A stretch of DNA of 64,000 bases. It comes from Pelagihabitans sp963710535 (GTDB taxonomy: Bacteria; Bacteroidota; Bacteroidia; Flavobacteriales; Flavobacteriaceae). Both the position numbers and the translations under genes were made by a program. The stretch's first letter is position 1. Each line of letters begins with the position of its first letter. The DNA lies in contig CAVQAW010000007.1 of assembly GCA_963710535.1 (NCBI GenBank), forward strand, positions 62,001 to 126,000, in the 5' to 3' direction. Positions 14,893-24,800 of the stretch are shown here, one piece after another. Below the pieces are notes generated by a model, which saw only the letters and a program-made list of their open reading frames with translations, ran no database searches and was not told the DNA's origin.

Positions 14893-15081
14893 ATGTTGAC
14901 TTATATAAAGGAATCTTTCGAAGAATTAAAGCACAATGTTTCGCTCCCTTCAAGGGCCGAATCCTCCAATTTAATGGTGATCGTTGCCGTCTTTTCGATT
15001 CTGTTCGCTTTGGCCACCTGGGGTGTCGATACGGTCTTGAGCAAATTGATTCGCCTCTATTTCAACAACCTATTAAATTAA
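14893..15081 (+). CDS. secE: preprotein translocase subunit SecE
   Basis: 62 residues, the short single-helix form. An amphipathic start (YIKESFEELKHNVSLPSRAESSNLMV) is followed by one membrane helix near residues 30-52. It stabilises SecY in the Sec translocon. Position between tRNA-Trp and nusG, 10 bases before nusG, confirms the call. Confidence 0.96.
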   Translation: MLTYIKESFEELKHNVSLPSRAESSNLMVIVAVFSILFALATWGVDTVLSKLIRLYFNNLLN

Positions 15082-15091
15082 GCCGAACGCT

Positions 15092-15643
15092 ATGTCAGAA
15101 GTATTGGATAAAAAATGGTACGTGGTGCGTGCGGTGAGTGGCCAGGAGAACAAGATCAAAGGCTACATCGAGAGTGAAGTGGAACGTCATGGTTTTGGGG
15201 AATATCTTGAAGAAGTGTTGGTTCCAACGGAAAAAGTGGTTCAGATACGCAACGGAAAGAAAATCAACAAGGAACGGGTTTATTTCCCAGGTTATATCAT
15301 GGTCAAGGCCAACTTGGTGGGCGAAATGGTCCACATTATCCGTTCGATCACCAATGTGATCGGGTTCTTGGGAGAGACCAAAGGAGGCGATCCCGTACCC
15401 TTGAGAAAAACGGAAGTGAACAGAATGCTGGGCAAGGTCGATGAGCTCGCGGTAAATACCGATAGCGTGGCCATCCCATTCGTATTTGGTGAAACCGTAA
15501 AAGTGATCGATGGCCCGTTCAATGGCTTTAACGGCACCGTTGAAAAAATCAATGAAGAAAAACGCAAGCTTGAGGTGATGGTCAAAATTTTTGGTAGAAA
15601 GACCCCATTGGAATTGAGCTATATGCAAGTGGAAAAGGTATAA
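15092..15643 (+). CDS. nusG: transcription termination/antitermination factor NusG
   Basis: 183 residues. The N-terminal NGN domain (WYVVRAVSGQENKIKGYIESE near residues 9-29, FPGYIMVKANL near 68-78, VIGFLGETKGGDPVPL) binds the RNA polymerase clamp. The C-terminal KOW domain (GETVKVIDGPFNGFNGTVEKINEEKRKL near 132-159) contacts Rho or ribosomal S10. It lies directly after secE, the standard order. Confidence 0.98.
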   Translation: MSEVLDKKWYVVRAVSGQENKIKGYIESEVERHGFGEYLEEVLVPTEKVVQIRNGKKINKERVYFPGYIMVKANLVGEMVHIIRSITNVIGFLGETKGGDPVPLRKTEVNRMLGKVDELAVNTDSVAIPFVFGETVKVIDGPFNGFNGTVEKINEEKRKLEVMVKIFGRKTPLELSYMQVEKV

Positions 15644-15667
15644 AACAAATGTTACAACTATAAAAGG

Positions 15668-15695
15668 ATTGTGTTGCTTCCAATTCAAACACAAT
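15668..15695 (+). other. short hairpin in the rplK leader
   Basis: A perfect 8-bp inverted repeat (15668-15675 with 15688-15695) lies 20 bases before rplK. The operon is often controlled by L1 binding its own leader, but I cannot match this hairpin to a known L1 site. Confidence 0.3.
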
Positions 15696-15714
15696 TTGAA
15701 TTTAAATTAAAACA

Positions 15715-16152
15715 ATGGCAAAAGAAATAGGTAAAGTAGTTAAACTACAAGTAAGGGGAGGTGCAGCGAATCCGTCGCCACCGGTTGGACCCGCCTTAGG
15801 TGCTGCCGGCGTTAACATCATGGAATTCTGTAAGCAGTTCAATGCTAGAACGCAGGATAAACCAGGCAAGGTATTGCCCGTTGTTATCACCGTGTACAAA
15901 GACAAGTCTTTCGACTTCGTCGTTAAAACACCACCAGCGGCAGTTCAGCTTTTGGAAGCAGCTAAGATTAAAAAGGGATCTGGCGAACCAAACCGGGTTA
16001 AATTAGGCAATGTCACTTGGGATCAAATCAAGTCGATTGCCGAAGACAAGATGGTAGACCTCAATGCTTTTACGGTAGAATCCGCAATGAGCATGGTTGC
16101 CGGAACAGCAAGGTCTATGGGACTTAAAGTAGCTGGAAAAAGACCTTTTTAA
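15715..16152 (+). CDS. rplK: 50S ribosomal protein uL11
   Basis: 145 residues, full length. N-terminal domain with the Pro-rich NPSPPVGPALGAAGVNIMEFCKQFNART segment (residues 20-47) and C-terminal rRNA-binding domain ending GTARSMGLKV. It forms the GTPase-associated centre with 23S rRNA and the stalk. First gene of the rplK-rplA pair. Confidence 0.99.
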   Translation: MAKEIGKVVKLQVRGGAANPSPPVGPALGAAGVNIMEFCKQFNARTQDKPGKVLPVVITVYKDKSFDFVVKTPPAAVQLLEAAKIKKGSGEPNRVKLGNVTWDQIKSIAEDKMVDLNAFTVESAMSMVAGTARSMGLKVAGKRPF

Positions 16153-16171
16153 AATCTTAAACGCAATTTAA

Positions 16172-16861
16172 ATGGCAAAATTAACAAAAAAGCAAAAAGA
16201 GGCACGCGCCCAAATAGAGAAAGATAAACTCTATTCTTTGGACGAAGCTTCCGCTTTGGTAAAGAAGATAACCAATACAAAATTTGACGCTTCCGTGGAT
16301 ATCGCGGTTCGATTGGGCGTAGACCCAAGGAAAGCGAACCAAATGGTACGTGGGGTGGTGACACTTCCACATGGTACCGGTAAGGATGTCAAGGTTTTGG
16401 CTTTGGTAACCCCCGATAAGGAAGCAGAGGCCAAAGAGGCCGGGGCCGATTTTGTAGGGCTGGATGAATATTTGGAAAAAATCAAGAACGGCTGGACCGA
16501 TGTTGATGTGATCATTACCATGCCCAGCGTCATGGGTAAATTGGGGCCGTTAGGCCGGGTTTTGGGGCCAAGGGGCCTGATGCCCAATCCAAAAACGGGA
16601 ACGGTCACCATGGATATCGGAAAAGCGGTATCGGAAGTGAAGGCAGGTAAAATCGATTTTAAGGTAGATAAAACGGGCATCGTGCATGCGGCCATCGGAA
16701 AGGTTTCCTTTTCGGAAGACAAGATTGCCAGCAATGCCAAAGAACTCTTGGATACCTTGGTAAAATTGAAACCGGCAGCCGCTAAAGGGGTTTACATGAA
16801 AAGTATCTTTTTATCGAGCACCATGAGTCCAAGCCTTCAATTGGATCCCAAATCAGTTTAA
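16172..16861 (+). CDS. rplA: 50S ribosomal protein uL1
   Basis: 229 residues, full length. Family segments FDASVDIAVRLGVDPRKANQMVRGVVTLPHGTGK near residues 38-71 and the signature MGKLGPLGRVLGPRGLMPNPKTGTVT near 121-146 are intact. It forms the L1 stalk and in many bacteria represses its own operon by binding the mRNA. It starts 19 bases after rplK. Confidence 0.99.
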   Translation: MAKLTKKQKEARAQIEKDKLYSLDEASALVKKITNTKFDASVDIAVRLGVDPRKANQMVRGVVTLPHGTGKDVKVLALVTPDKEAEAKEAGADFVGLDEYLEKIKNGWTDVDVIITMPSVMGKLGPLGRVLGPRGLMPNPKTGTVTMDIGKAVSEVKAGKIDFKVDKTGIVHAAIGKVSFSEDKIASNAKELLDTLVKLKPAAAKGVYMKSIFLSSTMSPSLQLDPKSV

Positions 16862-16887
16862 CCACCGGGTAGTTTAAAACTTAGATC

Positions 16888-17403
16888 ATGACAAGAGAAG
16901 AAAAAGCAAACGTTATAGAAGATTTAACTGCTCAGTTGGCCGATAATGCTACCATTTATTTGGCAGATATTTCGGGATTGGACGCGGTGACCACATCCGA
17001 CCTAAGGAGGGCGTGCTTCAAAGCGAACATTAAACTTGCAGTGGTAAAGAATACCTTGCTCGCCAAGGCCATGGAAGCCTCTGACAAAGAATTTGGGGAA
17101 CTTCCCCAAGTACTCAAAGGAAATACTTCGCTCATGTTCTCCGAAGTGGGGAACGGACCCGCGAAGTTGATCAAAACCTTTAGAAAAAAGTCCGACAGGC
17201 CTTTGCTCAAAGGTGCTTTCGTGGAAGAGGCAATTTATATCGGAGACGAATACTTAGATGCTCTGGTAAACATCAAATCAAGGGACGAAATGATCGGGGA
17301 GATCATTGGATTGTTGCAATCCCCAGCCAAAAATGTGATTTCCGGACTTAAATCCGGTGGTGGCAAATTGGCCGGTATCCTCAAGACTTTGTCCGAAAGA
17401 TAA
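16888..17403 (+). CDS. rplJ: 50S ribosomal protein uL10
   Basis: 171 residues. N-terminal rRNA-binding domain (MTREEKANVIEDLTAQLADNATIYLADISGLDAVTTSDLRRACFKANIKLAVVKNTLLAKAM) and a C-terminal helix (PAKNVISGLKSGGGKLAGILKTLSE) that binds L7/L12 dimers. It is the base of the ribosomal stalk. It lies between rplA and rplL with short spacing. Confidence 0.98.
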   Translation: MTREEKANVIEDLTAQLADNATIYLADISGLDAVTTSDLRRACFKANIKLAVVKNTLLAKAMEASDKEFGELPQVLKGNTSLMFSEVGNGPAKLIKTFRKKSDRPLLKGAFVEEAIYIGDEYLDALVNIKSRDEMIGEIIGLLQSPAKNVISGLKSGGGKLAGILKTLSER

Positions 17404-17457
17404 TTACGTACGCACTCAAAACAATTATATTTTTAAAATTTATTAAACGATAGAAAA

Positions 17458-17838
17458 ATGGCAGATTTAAAAGATTTCGCAGAACAGTTGGTTAACTTGA
17501 CCGTAAAAGAGGTGAACGAGTTGGCCGATATCCTAAAAAATGAATATGGTATCGAGCCTGCTGCAGCCGCAGTGGCCGTTGCCGCCGGTGGTGGTGGTGG
17601 TGAAGCAGGAGCAGCCGTGGAAGAGCAGTCTGAATTCGATGTAGTATTGAAAGCAGCAGGTCCTTCCAAATTGGCCGTAGTTAAATTGGTAAAAGAATTG
17701 ACCGGACTTGGATTAAAAGAAGCTAAAGACATCGTCGATAGCGCGCCAAAAGCGGTGAAGGAAGGTATTTCCAAAGACGAAGCCGAAGGTATCAAAAAAT
17801 CATTGGAAGAAGCAGGAGCCGAAGTTGAGCTTAAATAA
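17458..17838 (+). CDS. rplL: 50S ribosomal protein bL12 (L7/L12)
   Basis: 126 residues. N-terminal dimerisation region, an Ala/Gly-rich hinge near residues 36-52, and the C-terminal factor-binding domain (EFDVVLKAAGPSKLAVVKLVKELTGLGLKEAKDIVDSAPKAVKEG). It recruits translational GTPases. A long perfect-stem hairpin separates it from rpoB. Confidence 0.98.
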   Translation: MADLKDFAEQLVNLTVKEVNELADILKNEYGIEPAAAAVAVAAGGGGGEAGAAVEEQSEFDVVLKAAGPSKLAVVKLVKELTGLGLKEAKDIVDSAPKAVKEGISKDEAEGIKKSLEEAGAEVELK

Positions 17839-17860
17839 AGGCATCAACCATAGCACTTAG

Positions 17861-17899
17861 GGTTTAGGTCTTTCCGCAATTTGTGGCTAGACCTAAACC
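17861..17899 (+). other. long hairpin between rplL and rpoB (attenuator or processing site)
   Basis: A perfect 10-bp stem (17861-17870 with 17890-17899) encloses a second short stem (CCGC/GTGG). ATTTTATA follows, a weak T tract. In E. coli this interval holds a partial terminator and an RNase III site that set the ratio of ribosomal protein to polymerase; a similar role is inferred here. Confidence 0.6.
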
Positions 17900-17968
17900 A
17901 TTTTATACACATCGTATATAAAGTTATATACCACCCAATAATATTCACGATCAAAATTTTGTCCATAG

Positions 17969-20900
17969 ATGTTCACACAACAGACTGAAAGAATAAATTT
18001 TGCATCCGCTAAGAACACTCCGGCATATCCGGATTTCTTGGACATTCAGATAAAATCGTTTCAAGATTTCTTTCAACTTGAGACCAAATCTGACGAAAGG
18101 GGCAATGAAGGATTGTACAACACCTTCATGGAAAACTTCCCGATTACGGACACCAGAAATCAGTTCGTACTGGAGTTTCTTGATTACTTTATCGATCCAC
18201 CGAGATATTCCATCCAGGAATGCATTGAGCGAGGCTTGACCTACAGCGTACCGTTGAAGGCGAGATTAAAGCTCTATTGCACCGATGTGGAACATGAAGA
18301 TTTCGAAACCATCGTCCAGGATGTGTACTTGGGTACCATCCCTTACATGACCCCCAGCGGCACCTTTGTGATCAATGGGGCAGAACGGGTGGTTGTATCA
18401 CAGCTGCACCGATCTCCAGGGGTTTTCTTCGGACAATCGTTCCATGCCAATGGTACCAAGTTGTATTCTGCAAGGGTTATTCCTTTCAAAGGTTCATGGA
18501 TCGAATTTGCCACCGATATCAATGGCGTCATGTACGCTTATATCGATAGAAAGAAAAAGCTGCCGGTTACTACCCTATTCAGGGCAATCGGCTTTGAAAG
18601 GGATAAGGATATCCTCGAGATATTTGACCTTTCCGAAGAAATCAAGGTTTCCGTGGCAGGTTTAAAGAAAGTTTTGGGCCGCAAATTGGCAGCCCGTGTT
18701 TTGAACACTTGGCACGAGGATTTTGTGGATGAGGATACCGGCGAAGTGGTTTCCATCGAGCGGAATGAAATCATTCTGGATCGTGATACCATCCTCGATA
18801 AGGACCACATCAACCAAATTATCGAAGCTGATGTAAAAACCATCCTATTGCATAAAGAGAACAATGCGCAGAGCGATTATGCCATTATTCACAATACCCT
18901 GCAAAAAGATCCAACCAACTCTGAAAAAGAGGCGGTGGAACATATCTATAGACAATTGAGGAATGCCGAACCGCCCGATGAGGAAACGGCTCGCGGCATT
19001 ATCGACAAATTGTTCTTTTCCGACCAACGCTACAACCTTGGCGAAGTAGGACGTTATAGAATGAACAAAAAATTGGGACTTGATATTGGAATGGACAAGC
19101 AAGTCTTGACCAAGGAAGATATCATTACCATTATCAAATACCTGATCGAACTGATCAATTCCAAGGCCGAGATCGATGATATCGACCACCTTTCAAACCG
19201 TCGTGTACGAACCGTGGGCGAGCAGTTGTCGCAACAGTTCGGCGTAGGTTTGGCGCGTATGGCCAGAACCATCCGTGAGCGGATGAACGTTCGTGACAAT
19301 GAGGTTTTTACCCCCATCGATTTGATCAATGCCAAGACACTTTCGTCTGTGATCAATTCCTTTTTTGGGACCAACCAATTGTCCCAGTTCATGGACCAAA
19401 CCAACCCCTTGGCGGAGATTACCCACAAACGTAGGTTGTCTGCACTAGGGCCAGGTGGACTATCAAGAGAGCGCGCCGGATTTGAAGTCCGTGACGTACA
19501 CTATACCCATTACGGACGGTTGTGTCCCATTGAAACCCCTGAAGGACCGAACATTGGACTGATTTCCTCCCTCTCGGTTTTTGCCAAGGTGAACCCCATG
19601 GGCTTCCTTGAAACGCCATATCGACATGTCACGGATGGCAAGGTAAATACCAAGGAATTCACCTATTTGAGTGCGGAAGAAGAGGAAGGGATGAAAATTG
19701 CCCAGGCCAACATTCCCCTCAAGGAGAATGGCACCATCGATACCGATAAGGTCATTGTTAGGGAAGAAGGGGATTTTCCAGTGGTGGATCCCAAGGAAGT
19801 CAATTATACCGACGTGGCGCCGAACCAAATCGCTTCCATTTCGGCATCCTTGATTCCGTTCCTGGAGCATGATGATGCCAACAGGGCCTTGATGGGCTCC
19901 AACATGATGCGCCAGGCGGTACCCTTGCTTAAACCGCAATCCCCGATCGTGGGAACCGGTTTGGAACGCCAAGTGGCTTCCGATTCAAGGGTATTGATCA
20001 ATGCTGAAGGTGATGGTGTCATCGAATATGTTGACGCACAGAAGATTACGATTAAATATGATCGATCAGAGGAAGAGCGAATGATCAGTTTTGAGGATGA
20101 TTCCAAAACCTATGAACTGGTTAAGTTCAGAAAAACGAACCAAGGTACCAGCATCAACCTGAAACCCATCGTCAAAAAAGGCGATAAGGTGAAAAAAGGC
20201 CAGGTACTCTGTGAAGGATATGCCACCGAAAGCGGTGAACTGGCGCTGGGAAGAAACCTCACCGTGGCATTCATGCCATGGAAGGGCTACAATTTTGAGG
20301 ATGCCATCGTGATTTCCGAAAAAGTGGTGCGCGAAGATATCTTTACCTCTATCCATGTCGATGAATATGCTTTGGAAGTAAGGGATACCAAATTGGGTGC
20401 TGAAGAATTGACCCACGACATCCCCAATGTATCGGAAGAAGCGACCAAAGATCTTGATGAAAACGGAATGATCCGTATCGGGGCAGAAGTAAAGCCCGGC
20501 GATATCTTGATCGGTAAGATTACCCCGAAAGGGGAATCAGATCCTACTCCCGAAGAAAAACTGCTTCGTGCCATTTTTGGGGACAAGGCAGGTGATGTGA
20601 AGGATGCCTCATTGAAGGCGCCCCCATCATTGAACGGGGTCGTGATCGACAAAAAATTGTTTTCACGTTCGATCAAGGACAAACGCAAGCGGTCGGAAGA
20701 CAAGGAAGCCATCTCCAAGCTCGAATTGGAATATGAAGTGAAGTTCCAAGAGCTCAAGGATGTACTGATCGAGAAATTGTTCAATTTGATCAATGGGAAG
20801 ACTTCCCAAGGGGTCTTGAACGATTTGGGCGAAGAGGTTTTGCCGAAAGGAAAGAAGTATACGATGAAGATGCTGAACGCTGTCGACGATTTTGCCCACT

Positions 20901-21778
20901 TGGTAGGCGGAAGCTGGACGACGGACAAGGAATCGAATACCCATGTGGCCGATTTGCTGCATAATTACAAGATCAAGTTGAACGACCTTCAAGGAAACCT
21001 GAGAAGGGACAAGTTTACGATTTCGGTGGGCGACGAACTGCCAGCGGGCATCATGAAACTGGCCAAAGTGTACATCGCCAAAAAACGGAAGTTGAAGGTT
21101 GGCGATAAAATGGCGGGCCGTCACGGGAACAAAGGTATAGTGTCGCGAATCGTGCGTCAGGAAGATATGCCTTTCCTAGAAGATGGTACCCCGGTTGATA
21201 TCGTGTTGAACCCATTGGGGGTTCCTTCCCGTATGAACATCGGGCAGATCTATGAAACCGTACTCGGCTGGGCCGGGCTCAAATTGGGCAAAAAGTATGC
21301 GACACCTATTTTCGACGGAGCCACTTTAGATCAGATCAATGCCTATACCGACGAAGCCGGTATCCCAAGATTCGGGCATACCTATCTCTTTGACGGGGGT
21401 ACAGGGGAGCGTTTCGACCAACCTGCTACCGTGGGCGTGATCTATATGTTGAAGTTGGGCCATATGGTCGACGATAAGATGCATGCCAGATCAATAGGAC
21501 CTTACTCTTTGATCACGCAACAGCCCTTGGGCGGTAAGGCACAGTTTGGAGGCCAGCGTTTCGGAGAGATGGAGGTATGGGCTTTGGAAGCATACGGTGC
21601 CTCGGCCACCTTGCGGGAAATTCTAACGGTGAAGTCCGACGACGTGGTCGGCAGGGCAAAAACCTATGAAGCGATCGTCAAGGGCGAGACCATGCCGGAG
21701 CCTGGATTACCAGAATCATTCAACGTATTGATGCACGAACTCAAGGGATTGGGATTGGACATCAGGTTGGAAGAATAA
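17969..21778 (+). CDS. rpoB: DNA-directed RNA polymerase subunit beta
   Basis: 1269 residues, the normal Bacteroidota length. The rifampicin region (FGTNQLSQFMDQTNPLAEITHKRRLSALGPGG near residues 466-497) has the sensitive-type residues. Other landmarks are GFEVRDVHYTHYGRLCPIETPEGPNIGLI, the RHGNKGIVSRI segment, and GGKAQFGGQRFGEMEVWALEAYGA near the C-terminus. It forms the catalytic core with the beta' subunit. It follows the ribosomal stalk genes and is 60 bases before rpoC. Confidence 0.99.
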   Translation: MFTQQTERINFASAKNTPAYPDFLDIQIKSFQDFFQLETKSDERGNEGLYNTFMENFPITDTRNQFVLEFLDYFIDPPRYSIQECIERGLTYSVPLKARLKLYCTDVEHEDFETIVQDVYLGTIPYMTPSGTFVINGAERVVVSQLHRSPGVFFGQSFHANGTKLYSARVIPFKGSWIEFATDINGVMYAYIDRKKKLPVTTLFRAIGFERDKDILEIFDLSEEIKVSVAGLKKVLGRKLAARVLNTWHEDFVDEDTGEVVSIERNEIILDRDTILDKDHINQIIEADVKTILLHKENNAQSDYAIIHNTLQKDPTNSEKEAVEHIYRQLRNAEPPDEETARGIIDKLFFSDQRYNLGEVGRYRMNKKLGLDIGMDKQVLTKEDIITIIKYLIELINSKAEIDDIDHLSNRRVRTVGEQLSQQFGVGLARMARTIRERMNVRDNEVFTPIDLINAKTLSSVINSFFGTNQLSQFMDQTNPLAEITHKRRLSALGPGGLSRERAGFEVRDVHYTHYGRLCPIETPEGPNIGLISSLSVFAKVNPMGFLETPYRHVTDGKVNTKEFTYLSAEEEEGMKIAQANIPLKENGTIDTDKVIVREEGDFPVVDPKEVNYTDVAPNQIASISASLIPFLEHDDANRALMGSNMMRQAVPLLKPQSPIVGTGLERQVASDSRVLINAEGDGVIEYVDAQKITIKYDRSEEERMISFEDDSKTYELVKFRKTNQGTSINLKPIVKKGDKVKKGQVLCEGYATESGELALGRNLTVAFMPWKGYNFEDAIVISEKVVREDIFTSIHVDEYALEVRDTKLGAEELTHDIPNVSEEATKDLDENGMIRIGAEVKPGDILIGKITPKGESDPTPEEKLLRAIFGDKAGDVKDASLKAPPSLNGVVIDKKLFSRSIKDKRKRSEDKEAISKLELEYEVKFQELKDVLIEKLFNLINGKTSQGVLNDLGEEVLPKGKKYTMKMLNAVDDFAHLVGGSWTTDKESNTHVADLLHNYKIKLNDLQGNLRRDKFTISVGDELPAGIMKLAKVYIAKKRKLKVGDKMAGRHGNKGIVSRIVRQEDMPFLEDGTPVDIVLNPLGVPSRMNIGQIYETVLGWAGLKLGKKYATPIFDGATLDQINAYTDEAGIPRFGHTYLFDGGTGERFDQPATVGVIYMLKLGHMVDDKMHARSIGPYSLITQQPLGGKAQFGGQRFGEMEVWALEAYGASATLREILTVKSDDVVGRAKTYEAIVKGETMPEPGLPESFNVLMHELKGLGLDIRLEE

Positions 21779-21838
21779 GCCAGTCGATTCAAAAATCGGC
21801 TTTAGAACACACAATTAATTTAGTATCACCATTATATC

Positions 21839-24800
21839 ATGGCAAGAATTAACGATAATGCACCAGTAAAGAGGTTTGATAAGATTTCGATCGGTTTGGC
21901 ATCACCAGAATCAATTTTGGCGGAGTCGAGAGGAGAAGTCTTAAAACCTGAAACCATCAATTATAGAACCCATAAACCGGAACGGGACGGTCTGTTTTGC
22001 GAACGGATCTTTGGGCCTGTAAAAGATTATGAATGTGCTTGTGGTAAATACAAACGTATTCGCTATCGCGGTATTGTTTGTGATCGTTGCGGCGTTGAGG
22101 TTACTGAGAAAAAAGTGCGGAGAGATAGGGTCGGTCATATCAATTTGGTAGTCCCTGTGGCCCATATTTGGTACTTCCGTTCTCTACCCAATAAAATAGG
22201 ATACCTCCTTGGATTGCCCTCCAAGAAATTGGACATGATCATTTATTATGAGCGTTATGTGGTTATCCAACCGGGTATCGCCAAAGGTCTTGAAGGTGAG
22301 GAAATACAGCAGATGGATTTCTTGACGGAAGAGGAATACTTGAATATCATTGAGTCGATTCCGCCTGAAAACCAATACCTTGAAGATTCAGATCCCAATA
22401 AGTTCATCGCCAAAATGGGCGCTGAATGTTTGATCGATCTATTGGGGCGCATCGACTTGAAGGAGCTCTCCTATGATTTGAGGCACAAGGCGAATACCGA
22501 AACTTCAAAACAACGTAAAACGGAGGCCTTAAAACGCCTACAGGTTGTGGAAGCATTGCGCGAATCGCAAGACAATAGGGACAATAGGCCCGAATGGATG
22601 ATCATGAAGGTGATTCCCGTAATTCCACCCGAGTTACGACCCTTGGTGCCTTTGGACGGTGGCCGTTTTGCGACCTCCGACCTCAATGACCTATACCGAA
22701 GGGTCATCATCAGAAACAACCGTCTTAAAAGATTGGTAGAGATCAAGGCCCCTGAAGTGATCCTTAGAAATGAGAAGCGCATGCTGCAAGAAGCAGTCGA
22801 TTCTTTATTCGACAATACAAGAAAGGCATCGGCGGTTAAAACCGAATCGAATAGGCCTTTGAAATCGCTTTCCGATTCCTTAAAGGGAAAACAAGGTCGT
22901 TTCCGCCAGAACCTCTTGGGTAAACGGGTAGATTACTCTGCACGTTCAGTCATTGTGGTTGGTCCGGAAATGAGCTTGTACGAATGCGGTCTACCAAAAG
23001 ATATGGCTTCTGAACTTTACAAACCCTTTATCATCCGAAAGTTGATCGAGCGCGGTATTGTAAAAACCGTGAAATCGGCCAAGAAGATCATCGATAAGAA
23101 AGAGCCTGTGGTGTGGGATATCCTTGAAAATGTATTGAAAGGACACCCCGTATTACTCAACAGGGCCCCGACCTTACACCGTTTGGGGATCCAGGCATTC
23201 CAGCCAAAACTGATCGAAGGTAAGGCCATTAGGCTGCATCCATTGGTTTGTACCGCCTTCAACGCAGATTTTGATGGTGACCAGATGGCCGTTCACTTGC
23301 CATTGGGTCCGGAAGCCATACTTGAGGCACAATTGCTGATGTTGGCTTCACATAATATCTTGAACCCCGCCAATGGTTCCCCGATTACCGTTCCATCCCA
23401 GGATATGGTCTTGGGGTTATATTATATGACCAAGGAACGCAAATCAACCGATGAGGTGAAGGTGAAAGGCGAAGGATTGACCTTTTATTCGGCAGAAGAA
23501 GTGGTCATTGCCTTCAATGAGGGCAGATTGGACCTGAATGCCGGTATCAAGGTAAGGGCGAAGGATTTTAACGAGGAAGGTAAATTGGTGAACCAGATCA
23601 TTACCACCACCGTGGGCCGTGTGCTCTTCAACAAAGTAGTACCGGAAAAAGCGGGGTATGTGAACGATGTACTGAACAAAAAATCGTTACGCGATATCAT
23701 TGGTAATATTTTGGCGTTGACAGACGTTCCTACCACTGCCGATTTCTTGGACAAGATCAAGACCATGGGCTATGAATTCGCATTCAAAGGTGGATTGTCG
23801 TTCAGCTTGGGAGATATCATCATCCCCAAGGAAAAACACGAAATGATTGCGGAAGCCAATGAGCAGGTCGATGGAATTATGGCCAACTATAACATGGGTC
23901 TGATTACCAACAACGAACGCTATAACCAGGTCATCGACGTTTGGACGAGTACCAATGCGTTGCTCACCGAATTGGCGATGAAACGCATTCGCGAAGACCA
24001 GCAAGGATTCAACTCGGTATACATGATGTTGGATTCCGGCGCTAGGGGTTCGAAGGAGCAGATCCGTCAGTTGACCGGGATGCGAGGATTGATGGCTAAG
24101 CCTAAAAAATCGACCGCTGGAGGGGGAGAAATCATCGAAAACCCCATCCTTTCCAACTTTAAGGAAGGGCTATCGATCTTGGAATACTTTATCTCGACCC
24201 ACGGCGCCCGTAAGGGATTGGCCGATACCGCTTTGAAAACTGCCGATGCCGGATATCTTACCAGACGATTGGTAGACGTATCCCAGGATGTGATCATCAA
24301 CATAGAGGATTGTGAAACATTGAGGGGCGTTTTGGTGGAAGCTTTGAAAAAGAACGAAGAAATCGTGGAATCCTTGGGAGAACGTATCCTCGGAAGGGTT
24401 TCATTGCACGATGTATATAATCCGCTTACCGAAGAACTGCTTTTACAGGCAGGTCAGGAAATCATGGAGGCCGATGTCAAGAAAATAGAGGCTTCTCCCA
24501 TCGAAAAGGTTGAGGTACGCTCAGCGCTTACCTGTGAAGCACCGAAAGGAATCTGTGCGAAATGTTACGGAAGAAACCTATCGACCAACAAAATGGTCCA
24601 ACGCGGCGAAGCCGTTGGGGTCGTGGCAGCACAATCGATCGGAGAACCGGGTACACAGTTGACCCTGAGAACTTTCCACGTAGGAGGTATCGCGGGCAAC
24701 ATTTCCGAGGACAGCAAATTGTTGGCCAAGTTCGGTGGAATTGCGGAAATCGAAGATTTGCGCACGGTGAAGGGAGAAGATGCAGATGGAAAAACCTCTG

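Noticed and set aside
15668..15695. L1 autoregulatory site in the rplK leader
   Set aside because: A short hairpin is present but it does not match the L1-binding motif I know, so it is listed only as a hairpin.
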